From the NCBI RefSeq assembly GCF_003402535.2, contig NZ_AP025174.1, positions 186,001 to 250,000 on the forward strand: DNA of 64,000 nucleotides, read 5' to 3'. A program made the position numbers and the translations under genes. The notes below the pieces were generated by a model. The model was not told where the DNA came from and searched no databases. It saw nothing but the letters and a program-made list of their open reading frames with translations. The stretch is from Cupriavidus sp. P-10. GTDB lineage: Bacteria > Pseudomonadota > Gammaproteobacteria > Burkholderiales > Burkholderiaceae. Shown piece after piece: positions 45,328 to 54,778 of the stretch; the stretch's first letter is position 1; each line of letters opens with the position of its first letter.

Positions 45328-46620
45328 ATGCACGCCTATCCGTACCTTCCGACACCCTCAGCGCCGACCAGTCCAAGTCACCTTGGCAAGATCGCCATCG
45401 TCGGCGCAGGCATCATCGGTCTCTGTACCGGGCTGTGGCTGCGGCGCGCAGGCTGCGAGGTAACTATCTACGATACGCTCGCCCCCGGGGGCGGTGCGTC
45501 ATACGGCAATGCCGGGCTAATCAGCGTCGACAGCTGCATCCCGATCGCCCTACCAGGCATGGTATGGCAACTGCCGCGCTGGCTACTCGATCCCAGCGGT
45601 CCCCTTGCAATCTATCCACCGCACCTGGTTCGAGCTGCGCCATGGCTGTTTGCATGGCTGCGCGCCAGCAACCCCAAACGCGTGATTCAGGCGTCACGCG
45701 CGCTACGTGCCCTGCACGCGCCGGCCTTGGAGGCCTATCGCGAGTTACTAGGGAAGGACGGCTGTGACGAACTGATCAGGACCGGCGGGCAATTGCATCT
45801 GTGGTCTGCCAGCAAGGGCCGATCTCGGGCCGACCGGCTTGTGGATGAATTGCGCCGGCAGCAGGACGTTAAGTACGAAAGCCTGAGCGAGGCACGGCTC
45901 CGGGAGATGATGCCGAGCCTGGCTGGCCACGTGCGTGGCGGCGTATGCTTCCCCAAGCACGCGCACACGGTGGATCCACAGCGCCTGACTGGAGCGCTGG
46001 CCGCCCGGTTCGAGAGCGAGGGGGGGCGCATCCTGCAACGGCGTATTGTGAAGCTGCAAACGGATGGCACCGGATTCCGGCTCTGGAGTAACCTTGGTGA
46101 CGTTCGCGCAGAACGCGTGGTCGTGGCCGCCGGCGCCTTCTCCGGAGAGCTGTTGCGACCGCTCGGTATCCGCCTGCCTCTCGAAGCGGAGCGCGGCTAC
46201 CATGTGCAACTCCCCGATCCCGGCGTCACGGTTCCCTGTCCCTTAATTTACAAGGACAAGGCCGTTGCTGTGACGCCGATGGACGGCGGCCTGCGTTTTG
46301 CAGGCACCGTAGAAATCGCAGGCCTGAGGCATCCGCCCGACGAAAGGCGGGCGGAGGCGATCCTTGCTACTGCCCGGAGTCTATTCCCAGGCATTGCTAC
46401 CAGCGGCGCCAGCACATGGTTTGGGCTTCGTCCCTCTACGCCAGACAGCGTGCCAATCATCGCCGAGGCGCCCAATCACCCGGGACTTTACATTGCGAGC
46501 GGTCACGGTCATACCGGATTGACAGGGGCGCCAATGACCGGCCGGCTAATCACACACCTCATTACCGGCGGCCCCGCCCCATTAGACCCTGCCCCCTACG
46601 GACTGGCGCGCTTCCGCTAG
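45328..46620 (+). CDS. FAD-dependent D-amino-acid dehydrogenase (DadA-like)
   Basis: A 430-aa flavoprotein of the DAO family. The dinucleotide-binding site is KIAIVGAGIIGLCTGLWLRR (about residues 18-37), with GGGASYGNAGLISVDSCIPI just after. The C-terminal FAD motif is GLYIASGHGHTGLTGAPMTG (about 390). It oxidises D-amino acids or similar amines to oxo acids and passes electrons to the membrane. ATG 45328 gives a normal-length protein; open frame upstream to 44752 is antisense to the Bug gene. Its stop overlaps the LysR gene end by four bases (convergent). Confidence 0.88.
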   Translation: MHAYPYLPTPSAPTSPSHLGKIAIVGAGIIGLCTGLWLRRAGCEVTIYDTLAPGGGASYGNAGLISVDSCIPIALPGMVWQLPRWLLDPSGPLAIYPPHLVRAAPWLFAWLRASNPKRVIQASRALRALHAPALEAYRELLGKDGCDELIRTGGQLHLWSASKGRSRADRLVDELRRQQDVKYESLSEARLREMMPSLAGHVRGGVCFPKHAHTVDPQRLTGALAARFESEGGRILQRRIVKLQTDGTGFRLWSNLGDVRAERVVVAAGAFSGELLRPLGIRLPLEAERGYHVQLPDPGVTVPCPLIYKDKAVAVTPMDGGLRFAGTVEIAGLRHPPDERRAEAILATARSLFPGIATSGASTWFGLRPSTPDSVPIIAEAPNHPGLYIASGHGHTGLTGAPMTGRLITHLITGGPAPLDPAPYGLARFR

Positions 46621-47528
46621 AAGTCCTTGACCGCCATCTCTGCCATGATGTCGCGCGCCAGCGTGACAAGCGGCTGGGGATCGAAATCCGCTGTTCTGGA
46701 TTTTGGCCAGTATGCCCGGTATGTCAACCGCCGCGACGCCGCGAACCGTTTCACGCTCAGACGAGCGGGATCATAGATTTGTGCCGGGAGACAATCAAAC
46801 AGGGTAAATCCAATCCCCCCCGCCACCATGCCGCAGGCCGCGATGGCGGCTGGGCATTCCGCCACCGGAACCGGGGTAGCCCCGCAATCTCCAAACGCGG
46901 CCCCCACCAGTTCTTCAATACCCTCGATACTCGATAGGGAAATCATCGGCTCGCCGAGCAATTGCTCCGGGGTAACTTCATCCTGTCGTGCGAGCGGGTG
47001 GCCGGGCGGCAGGTAGCAAAGTATCGGTAATTCGGCGATCACCGCGCTCTCCACGCCAGGCACCGGCGGCACCTCAAGTGCGAAGCCAATGTCGGCCTTT
47101 CGGGAACTAATCAAGGCGGCGACGTGATGCGCGTCCCTAGAATGGACTGACAGGAATACATCCGCGGAGCGGTGCATATAAGCGGCTGCCAGCCTCGGGA
47201 ATACGGCGGCAGCAAAGGCTGGGGTGCAGGCAACCGACAGATGCCTTAGCTGGTTGCGTTGAATGCGTTCGCAGCAGGCATTAATTGAGTCCAGCCCGAT
47301 AAAGGAACGCTCGATTTCCTCAAACAACTGATCTGCGCTGGGTGTCGGTAACAAACGTCCGCCGCGCCTCTCAAATAGCACAAAGCCAAGGCGCTCTTCG
47401 GCGTCCCGCAAGATGTTGCTGATCGCCGGCTGTGTGAGATGCAGGCGCGCTGCCGCCCCTGTCACCGACCCCGTCAGCACGATCGCGTGGACCGTCTCGA
47501 TATGGCGAAATCCTAGTTTCCGTTTCAT
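46617..47528 (-). CDS. LysR-type transcriptional regulator
   Basis: A 303-aa LysR protein. The helix-turn-helix is TGSVTGAAARLHLTQPAISN (about residues 22-41) plus AEERLGFVLFERRGGRLLPT, and the effector domain starts near residue 90. I place the start at ATG 47528 (MKRKLGFRHIE), which puts the helix-turn-helix at the usual position; 47606 and 47543 are alternatives. Convergent with the D-amino-acid dehydrogenase gene, which it may regulate together with the Bug gene. Confidence 0.88.
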   Translation of the reverse strand: MKRKLGFRHIETVHAIVLTGSVTGAAARLHLTQPAISNILRDAEERLGFVLFERRGGRLLPTPSADQLFEEIERSFIGLDSINACCERIQRNQLRHLSVACTPAFAAAVFPRLAAAYMHRSADVFLSVHSRDAHHVAALISSRKADIGFALEVPPVPGVESAVIAELPILCYLPPGHPLARQDEVTPEQLLGEPMISLSSIEGIEELVGAAFGDCGATPVPVAECPAAIAACGMVAGGIGFTLFDCLPAQIYDPARLSVKRFAASRRLTYRAYWPKSRTADFDPQPLVTLARDIMAEMAVKDF

Positions 47529-47719
47529 GGAGCCGCAGGCCATCAAAGAGAGATGGGAATTCTGCCCGTTTATACTCGTTAGAACCCAAAGGAAGGGCCC
47601 AAGCATTGGTAATTTGGTACCCGCCGCGGCTGGAACGCAGGATCGCTGGCCGGCCTCCCCGCGAGGCTATGGCGGATTGCCAAATATGAGCGTAGCCCCC
47701 TGTACTCGCCGATCGCGAA

Positions 47720-47989
47720 TTAGCCGACCCGGTAAAACTCCACCGACTGCCCCGCATTGACCGCCCGCCGCAGCCAGTCCGGCATGTCGCCCTGCTCGTC
47801 CCAGCTCTGCCCCGCGGCGTTGCGGTAGCAGACCACGGGCGGTGGGGCGGGTGCGGGTGGCGGCGGTGGCGGAGGGGGCGGCGGATCGAAGCACCCCGCC
47901 GCTTCCAACTCCTCCATGGTCAGCCCGTAGTCGGCCATCTCCGCCTGGATCCAGCGGATCGCCGCCGCCCGCTCATTGATTTCTGTCAT
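47720..47989 (-). CDS. H-NS-like short protein (copy 4, intact, polyproline linker)
   Basis: An 89-aa protein. It has an N-terminal helix (RAAAIRWIQAEMADYGLTME, then ELEAAGCF), then ten consecutive Pro residues and a Pro/Ala linker. The H-NS-like motif is CYRNAAGQSWDEQGDMPDWL, ending NAGQSVEFYRV. The Gly normally after W-D in the motif is Glu here. A start at ATG 47989 is favoured over the upstream GTG at 48013. It directly follows a KfrA-like fragment that overlaps it, the same order as at copy 2. Confidence 0.8.
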   Translation of the reverse strand: MTEINERAAAIRWIQAEMADYGLTMEELEAAGCFDPPPPPPPPPPAPAPPPVVCYRNAAGQSWDEQGDMPDWLRRAVNAGQSVEFYRVG

Positions 47990-48450
47990 TGGTGCTGTCG
48001 TTGCTGTCGTCACTGCTGTCGCTGCCGTCTTCCGGGTTCAAGGCTGCGGCTGATGCGCCCTGCCTGTCGTCTTGCTGTTCGTCCCGTTTTTCGCCTGGTG
48101 CCGCCGACCCGGTCGACGCCGGGTTCCCGGCCTTGCGCCGCCGCCCGCCCCCCTCTCGTTCGGGCGGCCCCATCCGCAATTCTGCCAGCAGCTGGCGCGC
48201 CAGCGCCGCCTCGGCCTCGGCCCGTTCGGCCCGGCGCTGCGCACCGCCCCAATTCGCCGCGCAACGTTTCGGCCGTGCGCTCGCTCTGCTGGCGCGCGGT
48301 GCGCTCCGCGTCCAGTTCGCGTAAGGCCCGCCGCTCACTGGCCTCGGCCCGTTCCTGCGCGAGGGTCACCGCCTCGCGGGCACGCTCCAGCTCGGTCGAG
48401 AATTGGGTACGCAGCTCCGCCAGCTGCCGACCCGCGGCCTCCATAGAAAT
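47973..48450 (-). pseudogene. KfrA-like coiled-coil fragment upstream of H-NS copy 4
   Basis: The minus strand reads MEAAGRQLAELRTQFSTELE, REAVTLAQERAEASERRALR and ELDAERTARQQSERTAETLR, then shifts frame to RAEAEAALARQLLAELRMGP and ends in a Ser/Asp/Asn-rich tail overlapping the H-NS-like gene. The N-terminal DNA-binding domain is missing. Directly upstream (48480-48595, minus) a different sequence (SDKTSLPGSATLRLLTESLA) is fused in, of unknown origin. Confidence 0.7.
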
Positions 48451-48620
48451 CGCCGCCGGCGAGGCTCTCCGTCAACAGGCGCAGCGTGGCTGAGCCGGGC
48501 AGCGATGTCTTGTCGCTGACCTGGAGCTTGCTCTGATCAGTCAGACGCAGCAGAATCGACAGATCCACCATGGCATCGCGCTCGGTGTACCGCACCGTCA
48601 GCCGGTTTTGGCCCCGTCAG

Positions 48621-49823
48621 TCAACTCCCCTGAAACACTGCCCCGCCCCCGAGCAGTTTTCGCACGTCATCGTCTGAGAAACCCAGCTCCGACAGTATTG
48701 TCTGTGTTTCCCAACCTTTTGGCTGTGCTGGCGCGCGTAGGGATGGATACTCATTGTCGAACCGGATCGTCGAGCGAAGTGCAGCCGTCCTGCCTTCGGT
48801 GGGATGATCTTCAAAATCGATCAACCCCACAGCGCTCAGGTGCGGATCGTCGGGCAGCGTCTCGAGCGTATGGCACGGCTTGGCGGCGATATCGGCCTGA
48901 CACAAGATATCCAGCCACTCCGCCGTGGTTCTTTGTGTCAGTGGGGCGCCGCGGATGGCAAACCATTCTTTCACGTTCTGCGCGCGCGCCGCGACGGATG
49001 CAAAACGCGGATCGTCGAGCAGATTATGGCGGTCCACAGCCTTCAGGAATGCGCGCACCTGCGAGTCGGTGTTGACCGTGAAAGAAATCCAGCCGTCCGC
49101 TGTCTGGACGGGCTTGTTGTGCGGGCTGAGCAGCCGCATGTCGCCCGGCGGCCCCACCGGCGGATCGAAGCTGCGCTGCGCCAGGTGTTCCTGCAGCACG
49201 AATGCCGACATGGTTTCGAACATCGGCACCTCAATGCTGCAGCCGTTGCCCGATGCCTGCCACTGCAGCACGGCCGCCAGCACGGAACCGGCCGTGATCT
49301 CGCCGACCACATGATCGCAAATCAGCATTGGCACGTATGACGGCGTCCCATCGCGCGCCAGGGAGAGCCCCGTCATTCCAGTGGCAGCCTGGACCACGCT
49401 GTCGTAGGTCGGCTGGCCTGCATAGGGTCCGTCCGTGCCGTAGCCGGTGATCAGGCAATAGATCTTTTCCGGATACTTCGCGCGAATTGTCGCCTCGTCC
49501 AAGCCAAGTCGCTGGAGCGCAGAAGGACGCATGTTCGCAACGATAACGTGTGCGGAGGCAACCAGTTTCTCCATCGCCTCACGGGCGCCTGGCTTCTTCA
49601 GGTCCATGCAGACGTTGCGCTTGCCCCGGTTGAAATGCAGGTAGGTGCCGGAATGCTGCCCCGTCGGCGACAAGCCACCCAGCCCACGCATCAGATCGCC
49701 CTCCGGGCTTTCCACCTTGATAATATCGGCACCATACTGCGCCAGCCGCCATGTGCAGACGGGTCCTACTACCACACTGGTAAGGTCCAGTATACGAATT
49801 CCCTTGAGTGGCTCGAAGCTCAT
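48621..49823 (-). CDS. Class III CoA-transferase (CaiB/BaiF)
   Basis: A 400-aa enzyme. It has GIRILDLTSVVVGPVCTWRL (about residues 8-27), YGADIIKVESPEGDLMR (about 30) and FNRGKRNVCMDLKKPGAREA (about 64). VIVANMRPSALQRLGLD is near 94 and GYGTDGPYAGQPTYDSVVQA carries the catalytic-region Asp (about 145). It transfers CoA to a carboxylic acid. Its ATG overlaps the stop of the dehydratase gene by four bases (49820-49823). With that partner it resembles pathways that activate and then (de)hydrate a dicarboxylic or 3-hydroxy acid, such as those for mesaconate or itaconate. Confidence 0.92.
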   Translation of the reverse strand: MSFEPLKGIRILDLTSVVVGPVCTWRLAQYGADIIKVESPEGDLMRGLGGLSPTGQHSGTYLHFNRGKRNVCMDLKKPGAREAMEKLVASAHVIVANMRPSALQRLGLDEATIRAKYPEKIYCLITGYGTDGPYAGQPTYDSVVQAATGMTGLSLARDGTPSYVPMLICDHVVGEITAGSVLAAVLQWQASGNGCSIEVPMFETMSAFVLQEHLAQRSFDPPVGPPGDMRLLSPHNKPVQTADGWISFTVNTDSQVRAFLKAVDRHNLLDDPRFASVAARAQNVKEWFAIRGAPLTQRTTAEWLDILCQADIAAKPCHTLETLPDDPHLSAVGLIDFEDHPTEGRTAALRSTIRFDNEYPSLRAPAQPKGWETQTILSELGFSDDDVRKLLGGGAVFQGS

Positions 49824-50647
49824 TGGACGTCGACCTCCATTTGCGCAGCAACTGCTCCCTGATCATCAATGGCTCGCACTTGCCATTTGCCGTCGTTGCC
49901 ATCGGCGGCCAGCGTGATCGGGCGACCGCAGTAAAGGGGCGCGAGATGTTTCGTTCTGAATTGCACTGGCACCCGCTTCAGCTCATTGGCCACGAACTCG
50001 GTCATCAGAAGCGTAATGAGCCCCCCGTTCACGACGAGGTCCGGGAACCCCTCCACCTCGCGTGCATACGACTTGTCGATATGGATCTTGTGGGAATTGA
50101 AACCGAGCGCGGAATACTGGAACAGCAGCGTTTCGTCCGGGACGACCACCTTCAGCCGTTGGCCGCTCGGTGTCTGCACAGGCTTGAGGGAATTTGTGGC
50201 AGTGCCACGTCCCGCGGCGAGCAGCAGGTAGGTCTGGGTTTCAACAATGGCGATTTCGCCCTCGACGCTAAGTTGATGGCCGATTTCAACGATCGCCATC
50301 GGTCCCGCGGAGGTGCCCTTTTCGACTAGACCCTCTATGGCGCTGCTCCGCCGAACGGTCGCGCCAATCGGAATGTCGTTGACATAGCGAACCGACCGTC
50401 CACCCAGCATCAGGCGCGGCAAGCCTAGATCCGGCACGGGAACGCCCAGACCGGGGAACCCATCGCCTCGCAGCACATTGCGCGGCGTGTCAGCACCGAG
50501 GAGGATGAACTGCCATCCGCGTGGCAGCGCGCTGCCCTCCTTCACCGTGTCCGGATCGCGATCCAGCATGGCCGCTACCCGCCGTGCAGCAGCCAATGAG
50601 CACGCCTCGGTCCGGACGACGGCGACATTTTCAGAGTACTTTTCCAT
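49820..50647 (-). CDS. MaoC/HTD2-like acyl-CoA (de)hydratase
   Basis: A 275-aa protein with two hot-dog halves. The first half carries LPRGWQFILLGADTP and GGRSVRYVNDIPIGATVRRS. The second carries the hydratase motif LLFQYSALGFNSHKIHIDKS (about residues 182-201), where Asn/Ser-His mark the active site, and VNGGLITLLMTEF. This architecture matches HTD2/mesaconyl-C4-CoA hydratase-type enzymes. The start at 50647 (MEKYSENV) has GAAGGG upstream; ATG 50668 does not. It is coupled to the CoA-transferase. Confidence 0.85.
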   Translation of the reverse strand: MEKYSENVAVVRTEACSLAAARRVAAMLDRDPDTVKEGSALPRGWQFILLGADTPRNVLRGDGFPGLGVPVPDLGLPRLMLGGRSVRYVNDIPIGATVRRSSAIEGLVEKGTSAGPMAIVEIGHQLSVEGEIAIVETQTYLLLAAGRGTATNSLKPVQTPSGQRLKVVVPDETLLFQYSALGFNSHKIHIDKSYAREVEGFPDLVVNGGLITLLMTEFVANELKRVPVQFRTKHLAPLYCGRPITLAADGNDGKWQVRAIDDQGAVAAQMEVDVQ

Positions 50648-50726
50648 TCCCTGCCCTTCTTGATTCATGTCGTTCGCACAGGAGCGCGAAGGCCACGACA
50701 GCCATGCTCGCGATCTCGCATCACGT

Positions 50727-51267
50727 CACTGGTCCGATTTCGCCCCGGAGCGGCGAACGATGTCTTCCCATTTCTTGCGCTCGGCCGCATGTACTGGGCG
50801 AACTCCTTGGGCGTGGAGCCAATCGGCTCGGCGCCCATGTCCGCATACTGCTTGCGGACATCAGGTTGCTTGAGCGCAGCCGCCGCCTGCGCCGCCAGCT
50901 TTTCCACGATCGGAGCCGGCGTTCCTCGCGGTGCCCACATTCCATACCAGGTGCTGATATTGAAACGAGGCCCATCGGGGGCCGACCTTGCGACCGCTTC
51001 GGCGCCAATCATGCCACTGGCACCCGGCTTGTTACCGACGACGAAGGTCTGACCCAGACCTTCGCCCATCTTCACCGCCACCACACGGGCCAGCAGGTCA
51101 GTCGGGCCACCAGACGGGAACGGCAGAACCACGCGAACGGGGTGCTGTGGGTATTGCTGTGCCTGGCCCGCCACCGGCTGCACGATCAGCGCGCCCAGCA
51201 TCAGCGCTCGCAGGGCGCCAAACAGCGTGCGCGCACCATTCTTGGCCAAAAATCGGTTGTCCGTCAC
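50727..51267 (-). pseudogene. Bug-family binding protein with internal deletion and frameshift
   Basis: The signal peptide and N-terminal lobe are normal (VVLPFPSGGPTDLLARVVAV, FVVGNKPGASGMIGAEAV, RSAPDG). The sequence then jumps straight to the C-terminal lobe (FNISTWYGMWAPRGTPAPIV), losing roughly 150 residues in frame. Near 50790 a one-base shift moves the proper ending (AERKKWEDIVRRSGAKSDQ, stop at 50727) into another frame. It cannot fold as a two-lobe receptor. Confidence 0.85.
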
Positions 51268-51413
51268 TTCTCAGTCTCCTTGAATCTTCTTCCCCGCTTG
51301 TCCGGCGAACGGCCGTTGACGATCTGGGCCGGATGCCTGGAATGCGGATGAGCTATGCTATTTCCGTCTTCCCGCCAGGACAATCCGCCAAACCGTGCCA
51401 ACAGTGTTGATTC

Positions 51414-52376
51414 ATGATTGACAATAACTTCGACCTCAACCTGATCCGACTCTTCGTGACCATGGTCGAGTCGCCCACGCTGACCGCCGCTGCAGAGCGC
51501 AGCGGCATGACACGTTCCAATGCTTCGCGGCGCCTGAAGATTCTTGAAGAGCGTATGGGCGCGCAGTTGATGCGGAGAACAACCCGCAATGTTGAGTTGA
51601 CCGAGGCGGGACACCTCCTCTATTCCCATGCCTTGCGCATGCTCGACGAATTGCAGTCTGCGGGTATGTCGATCGATAGCCTGGGGAAGGTGGTGCGTGG
51701 CGATGTGCGCGTTCGTCTGCCAACCGGGCTCGGCCATCTATACTTGACGCCGCTTTTGCTGGAATTCGCCCGAAGCCATCCGCAAATTTCGCTGCGCGTA
51801 GCGATCAACGACAACATTGGCGACCTGATTTCCGCCGAAATCGACGTGGCGTTGAAGATCACCTCGCAACCGCCAGAGGATCACGTCGCCCGCCGTATCT
51901 GCGAAGTGGGCTGGTGCCTGTGCGCCTCATCGGCCTTCCTGGATGCCCACGGTCCGATCCGCAGCGTGGAGGATCTCGAACGCTGCGATTTCATCACGCC
52001 ACAATCCTTGGGGAGACGCTTCAACCTCAAGGTCTGGTTGGCCGGCACACCGCAGACATTGCGGGTCAGTCCGCGCATTCAATCCGGTGACTATCCGTTT
52101 CTGTTCGAATCGATGATGGCGGACCTCGGCGTTGCGCTGCTGCCGCGTTACGCCGTGTGGCGGCAGATCCAATCCGGAGTGGCACGCGAAGTGCTGGACG
52201 AGTGCGAGGCAGAGGGTGTGGGAGACAGCATCTACATGTTGACTGCGCCGAACCGCTACCCCACCCTCGCCACGCGAACGCTGATGGACTTCATCCGCAG
52301 TCATCTTGAGCGCCAGGCCGAGAACTGGCAGCGCCGGAATCCGGCCGCCGTCTCGACGCTCAATCGTCCCAGTTGA
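51414..52376 (+). CDS. LysR-type transcriptional regulator
   Basis: A 320-aa LysR protein. The helix-turn-helix is TLTAAAERSGMTRSNASRRL (about residues 22-41) with KILEERMGAQLMRRTTRNVE. The effector domain is RVRLPTGLGHLYLTPLLLEF onward (about 98). It is divergent from the broken Bug gene, dehydratase and CoA-transferase, which it probably controls. Confidence 0.92.
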   Translation: MIDNNFDLNLIRLFVTMVESPTLTAAAERSGMTRSNASRRLKILEERMGAQLMRRTTRNVELTEAGHLLYSHALRMLDELQSAGMSIDSLGKVVRGDVRVRLPTGLGHLYLTPLLLEFARSHPQISLRVAINDNIGDLISAEIDVALKITSQPPEDHVARRICEVGWCLCASSAFLDAHGPIRSVEDLERCDFITPQSLGRRFNLKVWLAGTPQTLRVSPRIQSGDYPFLFESMMADLGVALLPRYAVWRQIQSGVAREVLDECEAEGVGDSIYMLTAPNRYPTLATRTLMDFIRSHLERQAENWQRRNPAAVSTLNRPS

Positions 52377-52552
52377 CGCCTTCGAAGCGAAAACTTATCA
52401 GCGCTCGTAACCGGAAGGAATATATGGATTCATTCGCCGGTCTGGCCCATAGGATCCATAGAATCTGGCTCTATTGAATCCAGATCAGGTCCCCTAACGG
52501 CCGGCGGCGGCACGCGTTTTTCTCCACCGCCCTATCCCTGAATTGCCCTGCC

Positions 52553-52730
52553 ATGAACGATTCCCAGACGACCATTTTCGCTGCGCGCAGCATTGTGACG
52601 ATGAACCCATTGCAGCCGCGCGCAACACATGTGGCGGTTCGTGACGGGCGAATACTTGATGTCGGGGACGAGTCGCTTCGTGCGACCTGGTGCCACGCTA
52701 CTCTCGATGACCGATGGCAACACAGCGTAG
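52553..52730 (+). pseudogene. Amidohydrolase, N-terminal fragment
   Basis: TTIFAARSIVTMNPLQPRAT and HVAVRDGRILDVGDESL are the opening beta-sandwich of YtcJ-like amidohydrolases (compare the intact gene at 58743-60374). After about residue 58 (TLDDRWQHS) the similarity stops and unrelated sequence begins, before the metal-binding HxH. It has been cut by a rearrangement. Confidence 0.7.
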
Positions 52731-52779
52731 CTGCGACAATGCTTATCGGCGTTTCCTTCACATTACAAACTTCTCCGCA

Positions 52780-52827
52780 TTAGCGGATCTGCATGTCGCG
52801 CAGCATGCGCTCGCGTAGCGGTGTCAT
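52780..52827 (-). pseudogene. Tyrosine recombinase/integrase, N-terminal scrap
   Basis: MTPLRERMLRDMQIR followed by TAA, with GGAG ahead of the ATG. This 15-residue string is the usual opening of integron/XerD-like and IS-associated integrases ('MTPLRQRM-EDMQIRN'). The rest is absent: the break lies 50 bp from the point where the amidohydrolase fragment ends. Confidence 0.55.
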
Positions 52828-53405
52828 GGCGGAACTCCAGAGAACAGTGGATGGAACGCCCCGTCGGGCGCCTCCATGCTGCTCCTGTCCGCCTGCTCAT
52901 CCCCGTGGTTGCCCACCGCTAGACAAGCGGCCGACCCAACGTCAGGCACTGACCTGCGCGTACCGCCCACTACCGCGTCAGCGGTTTAGTGTACGCCCGT
53001 GATGGCGTGCCATCTGCAGGGTGAAAGTCCCTGTCGGAGTTGGCCACAGCTCCGTAGCCGAAGGTAACTGCGTCGTCGTGAGACGGGGTGGGGAGTAACC
53101 GGAAGCGAACTGTCGGTCCGTAGGTTAACGAACCTGTTTCGGCGGGGTATGGCGGCGAGCCTGCACTAAAGTGGCGAAGCCTGGAAGTAACACAGCACGC
53201 TGTCGTGGCGGACAAAGCGGTGCGGTGGCGTACCACGTGATTGAGGACGGAACGATGGGATGGTGGCACGAAGCAAGCGGGGAGACCTGCCGGCGAGGTG
53301 AACGCTGGCAGGAGTCAGAGTCCCGATAGTACTGCACACGGAAGCGTAGAGCCGTGGAGACCTGCGTCAGAGCAAAAGGCGCACTAGGGAAGCGGGGCAG
53401 GAAAG

Positions 53406-54773
53406 TTGATAGCAAAAGACCGGAAGGAAGCAGAGATGAAGATCGAAGCATCGCCAGTGTCGGAAACGACTAGACGAGATGCAAACGCGCTGGGAAGCTG
53501 CGTGCAGCGGAAATTCGCGTCAGCTTCAATCTGGACGGACGCTATGTTGGCTGCTCTACAAAACGGAGTTAAGGGAGGTAAATGGCACAGTCTGATTGAC
53601 AAGGTGTTTCGCCTGGACACGCTCGCGCTGGGATGGACTCAGGTCGAGAAGAACGCCGGGGCAGCGGGAGTGGACCGCATGAGCGTGAAGCGATTCGCGC
53701 AAGCGCGGGACCGCTACCTTGCTGAACTGGCGCATGCATTGCAGGATGGTAGCTATCGCCCGCAGCCGGTGCGGCGCGTCTACATACCGAAAGGTAAAGG
53801 ACGCCGCCCGCTCGGTATACCCGCTGTGAAGGATCGCGTCGTTCAAGCGGCCCTGAAGCTGGTCATCGAGCCGATCTTTGAGCATGAGTTTGAGCCGAGA
53901 AGCTACGGCTTCCGCCCGGGCTTGGGCTGCAAGGATGCACTGCGCGAAGTGGACCGACATGTGAAAGCGGGCTACTGCTGGGTGGTCGATGCCGATCTGC
54001 AAAGCTATTTTGACTCGATCCCACACCTGCCCCTTCTCGCGAGAGTGGCCGGGCGCATCGCGGACGGCCGGGTTCTGGAACTTATCCAATCCTTTCTCAA
54101 GCAAGACATCATGGAAGACATGACGCGCTGGACGCCCACTTCTGGGAGTCCGCAGGGGGCGGTCATCAGCCCTCTGTTGGCAAATCTGTACCTGCACGAG
54201 CTTGACGTGGAAATGCGTCAGGCAGGGCTGGTCATGGTGCGCTACGCGGATGACGCCGTGGTGTTATGCCGCACACGTGAGGAAGCGGAAGCTGCGCTAA
54301 CTCGCATGCGGGCTTGGGTGGATGCGAACGGCCTGACACTGCATCCCGACAAAACCCACGTTGGGGATTGCCGGCTGGAGGGTCATGGGTTCGAGTTTCT
54401 CGGTTACCGGTTCGAGGCGGGCCAACGGTGGGTGCGCAAGAAGAGTCTTATGGGGTTGCGGGATAAAATCCGGGCCCTGACCAAGCGTAACAGGGGCGAT
54501 TCGATCGAGAGCATCATTGCGTCGATCAACCCGACCCTGCGTGGCTGGTTCGGCTATTTCCAGCACGCCCACCGCTACACCTTCTCGTCGGTCGACGGCT
54601 TTGTTCGTCGCCGTCTGCGAGCGATCTTGCGCCGACAGCTTCATCGTCCGGGGCAGGGTCATTGCCTTCGCGATCACACCCGATGGCCAAATGCCTTTTT
54701 CGCTAATCTTGGGCTGTTCACGATGTCCGAGGCCCTTCGATTGGCGCGCCAATCCCGATGTGGAAACAACTGA
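53406..54773 (+). CDS. ltrA: Group II intron reverse transcriptase/maturase
   Basis: A 455-aa intron-encoded protein. RT blocks include GAAGVDRMSVKRF (about residues 83-95), YIPKGKGRRPLGIPAVKDRV (about 121-140), FEPRSYGFRPGLGC and VVDADLQSYFDSIPH. SGSPQGAVISPLLANLYLHE leads to the catalytic YADD in VMVRYADDAVVLC (about 278). The maturase X and GIIM domains follow (INPTLRGWFGYFQHAHRYTF). There is no C-terminal HNH endonuclease. It helps the intron RNA fold, splice and insert into DNA. Confidence 0.95.
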   Translation: MIAKDRKEAEMKIEASPVSETTRRDANALGSCVQRKFASASIWTDAMLAALQNGVKGGKWHSLIDKVFRLDTLALGWTQVEKNAGAAGVDRMSVKRFAQARDRYLAELAHALQDGSYRPQPVRRVYIPKGKGRRPLGIPAVKDRVVQAALKLVIEPIFEHEFEPRSYGFRPGLGCKDALREVDRHVKAGYCWVVDADLQSYFDSIPHLPLLARVAGRIADGRVLELIQSFLKQDIMEDMTRWTPTSGSPQGAVISPLLANLYLHELDVEMRQAGLVMVRYADDAVVLCRTREEAEAALTRMRAWVDANGLTLHPDKTHVGDCRLEGHGFEFLGYRFEAGQRWVRKKSLMGLRDKIRALTKRNRGDSIESIIASINPTLRGWFGYFQHAHRYTFSSVDGFVRRRLRAILRRQLHRPGQGHCLRDHTRWPNAFFANLGLFTMSEALRLARQSRCGNN

Positions 54774-54778
54774 CTGGA

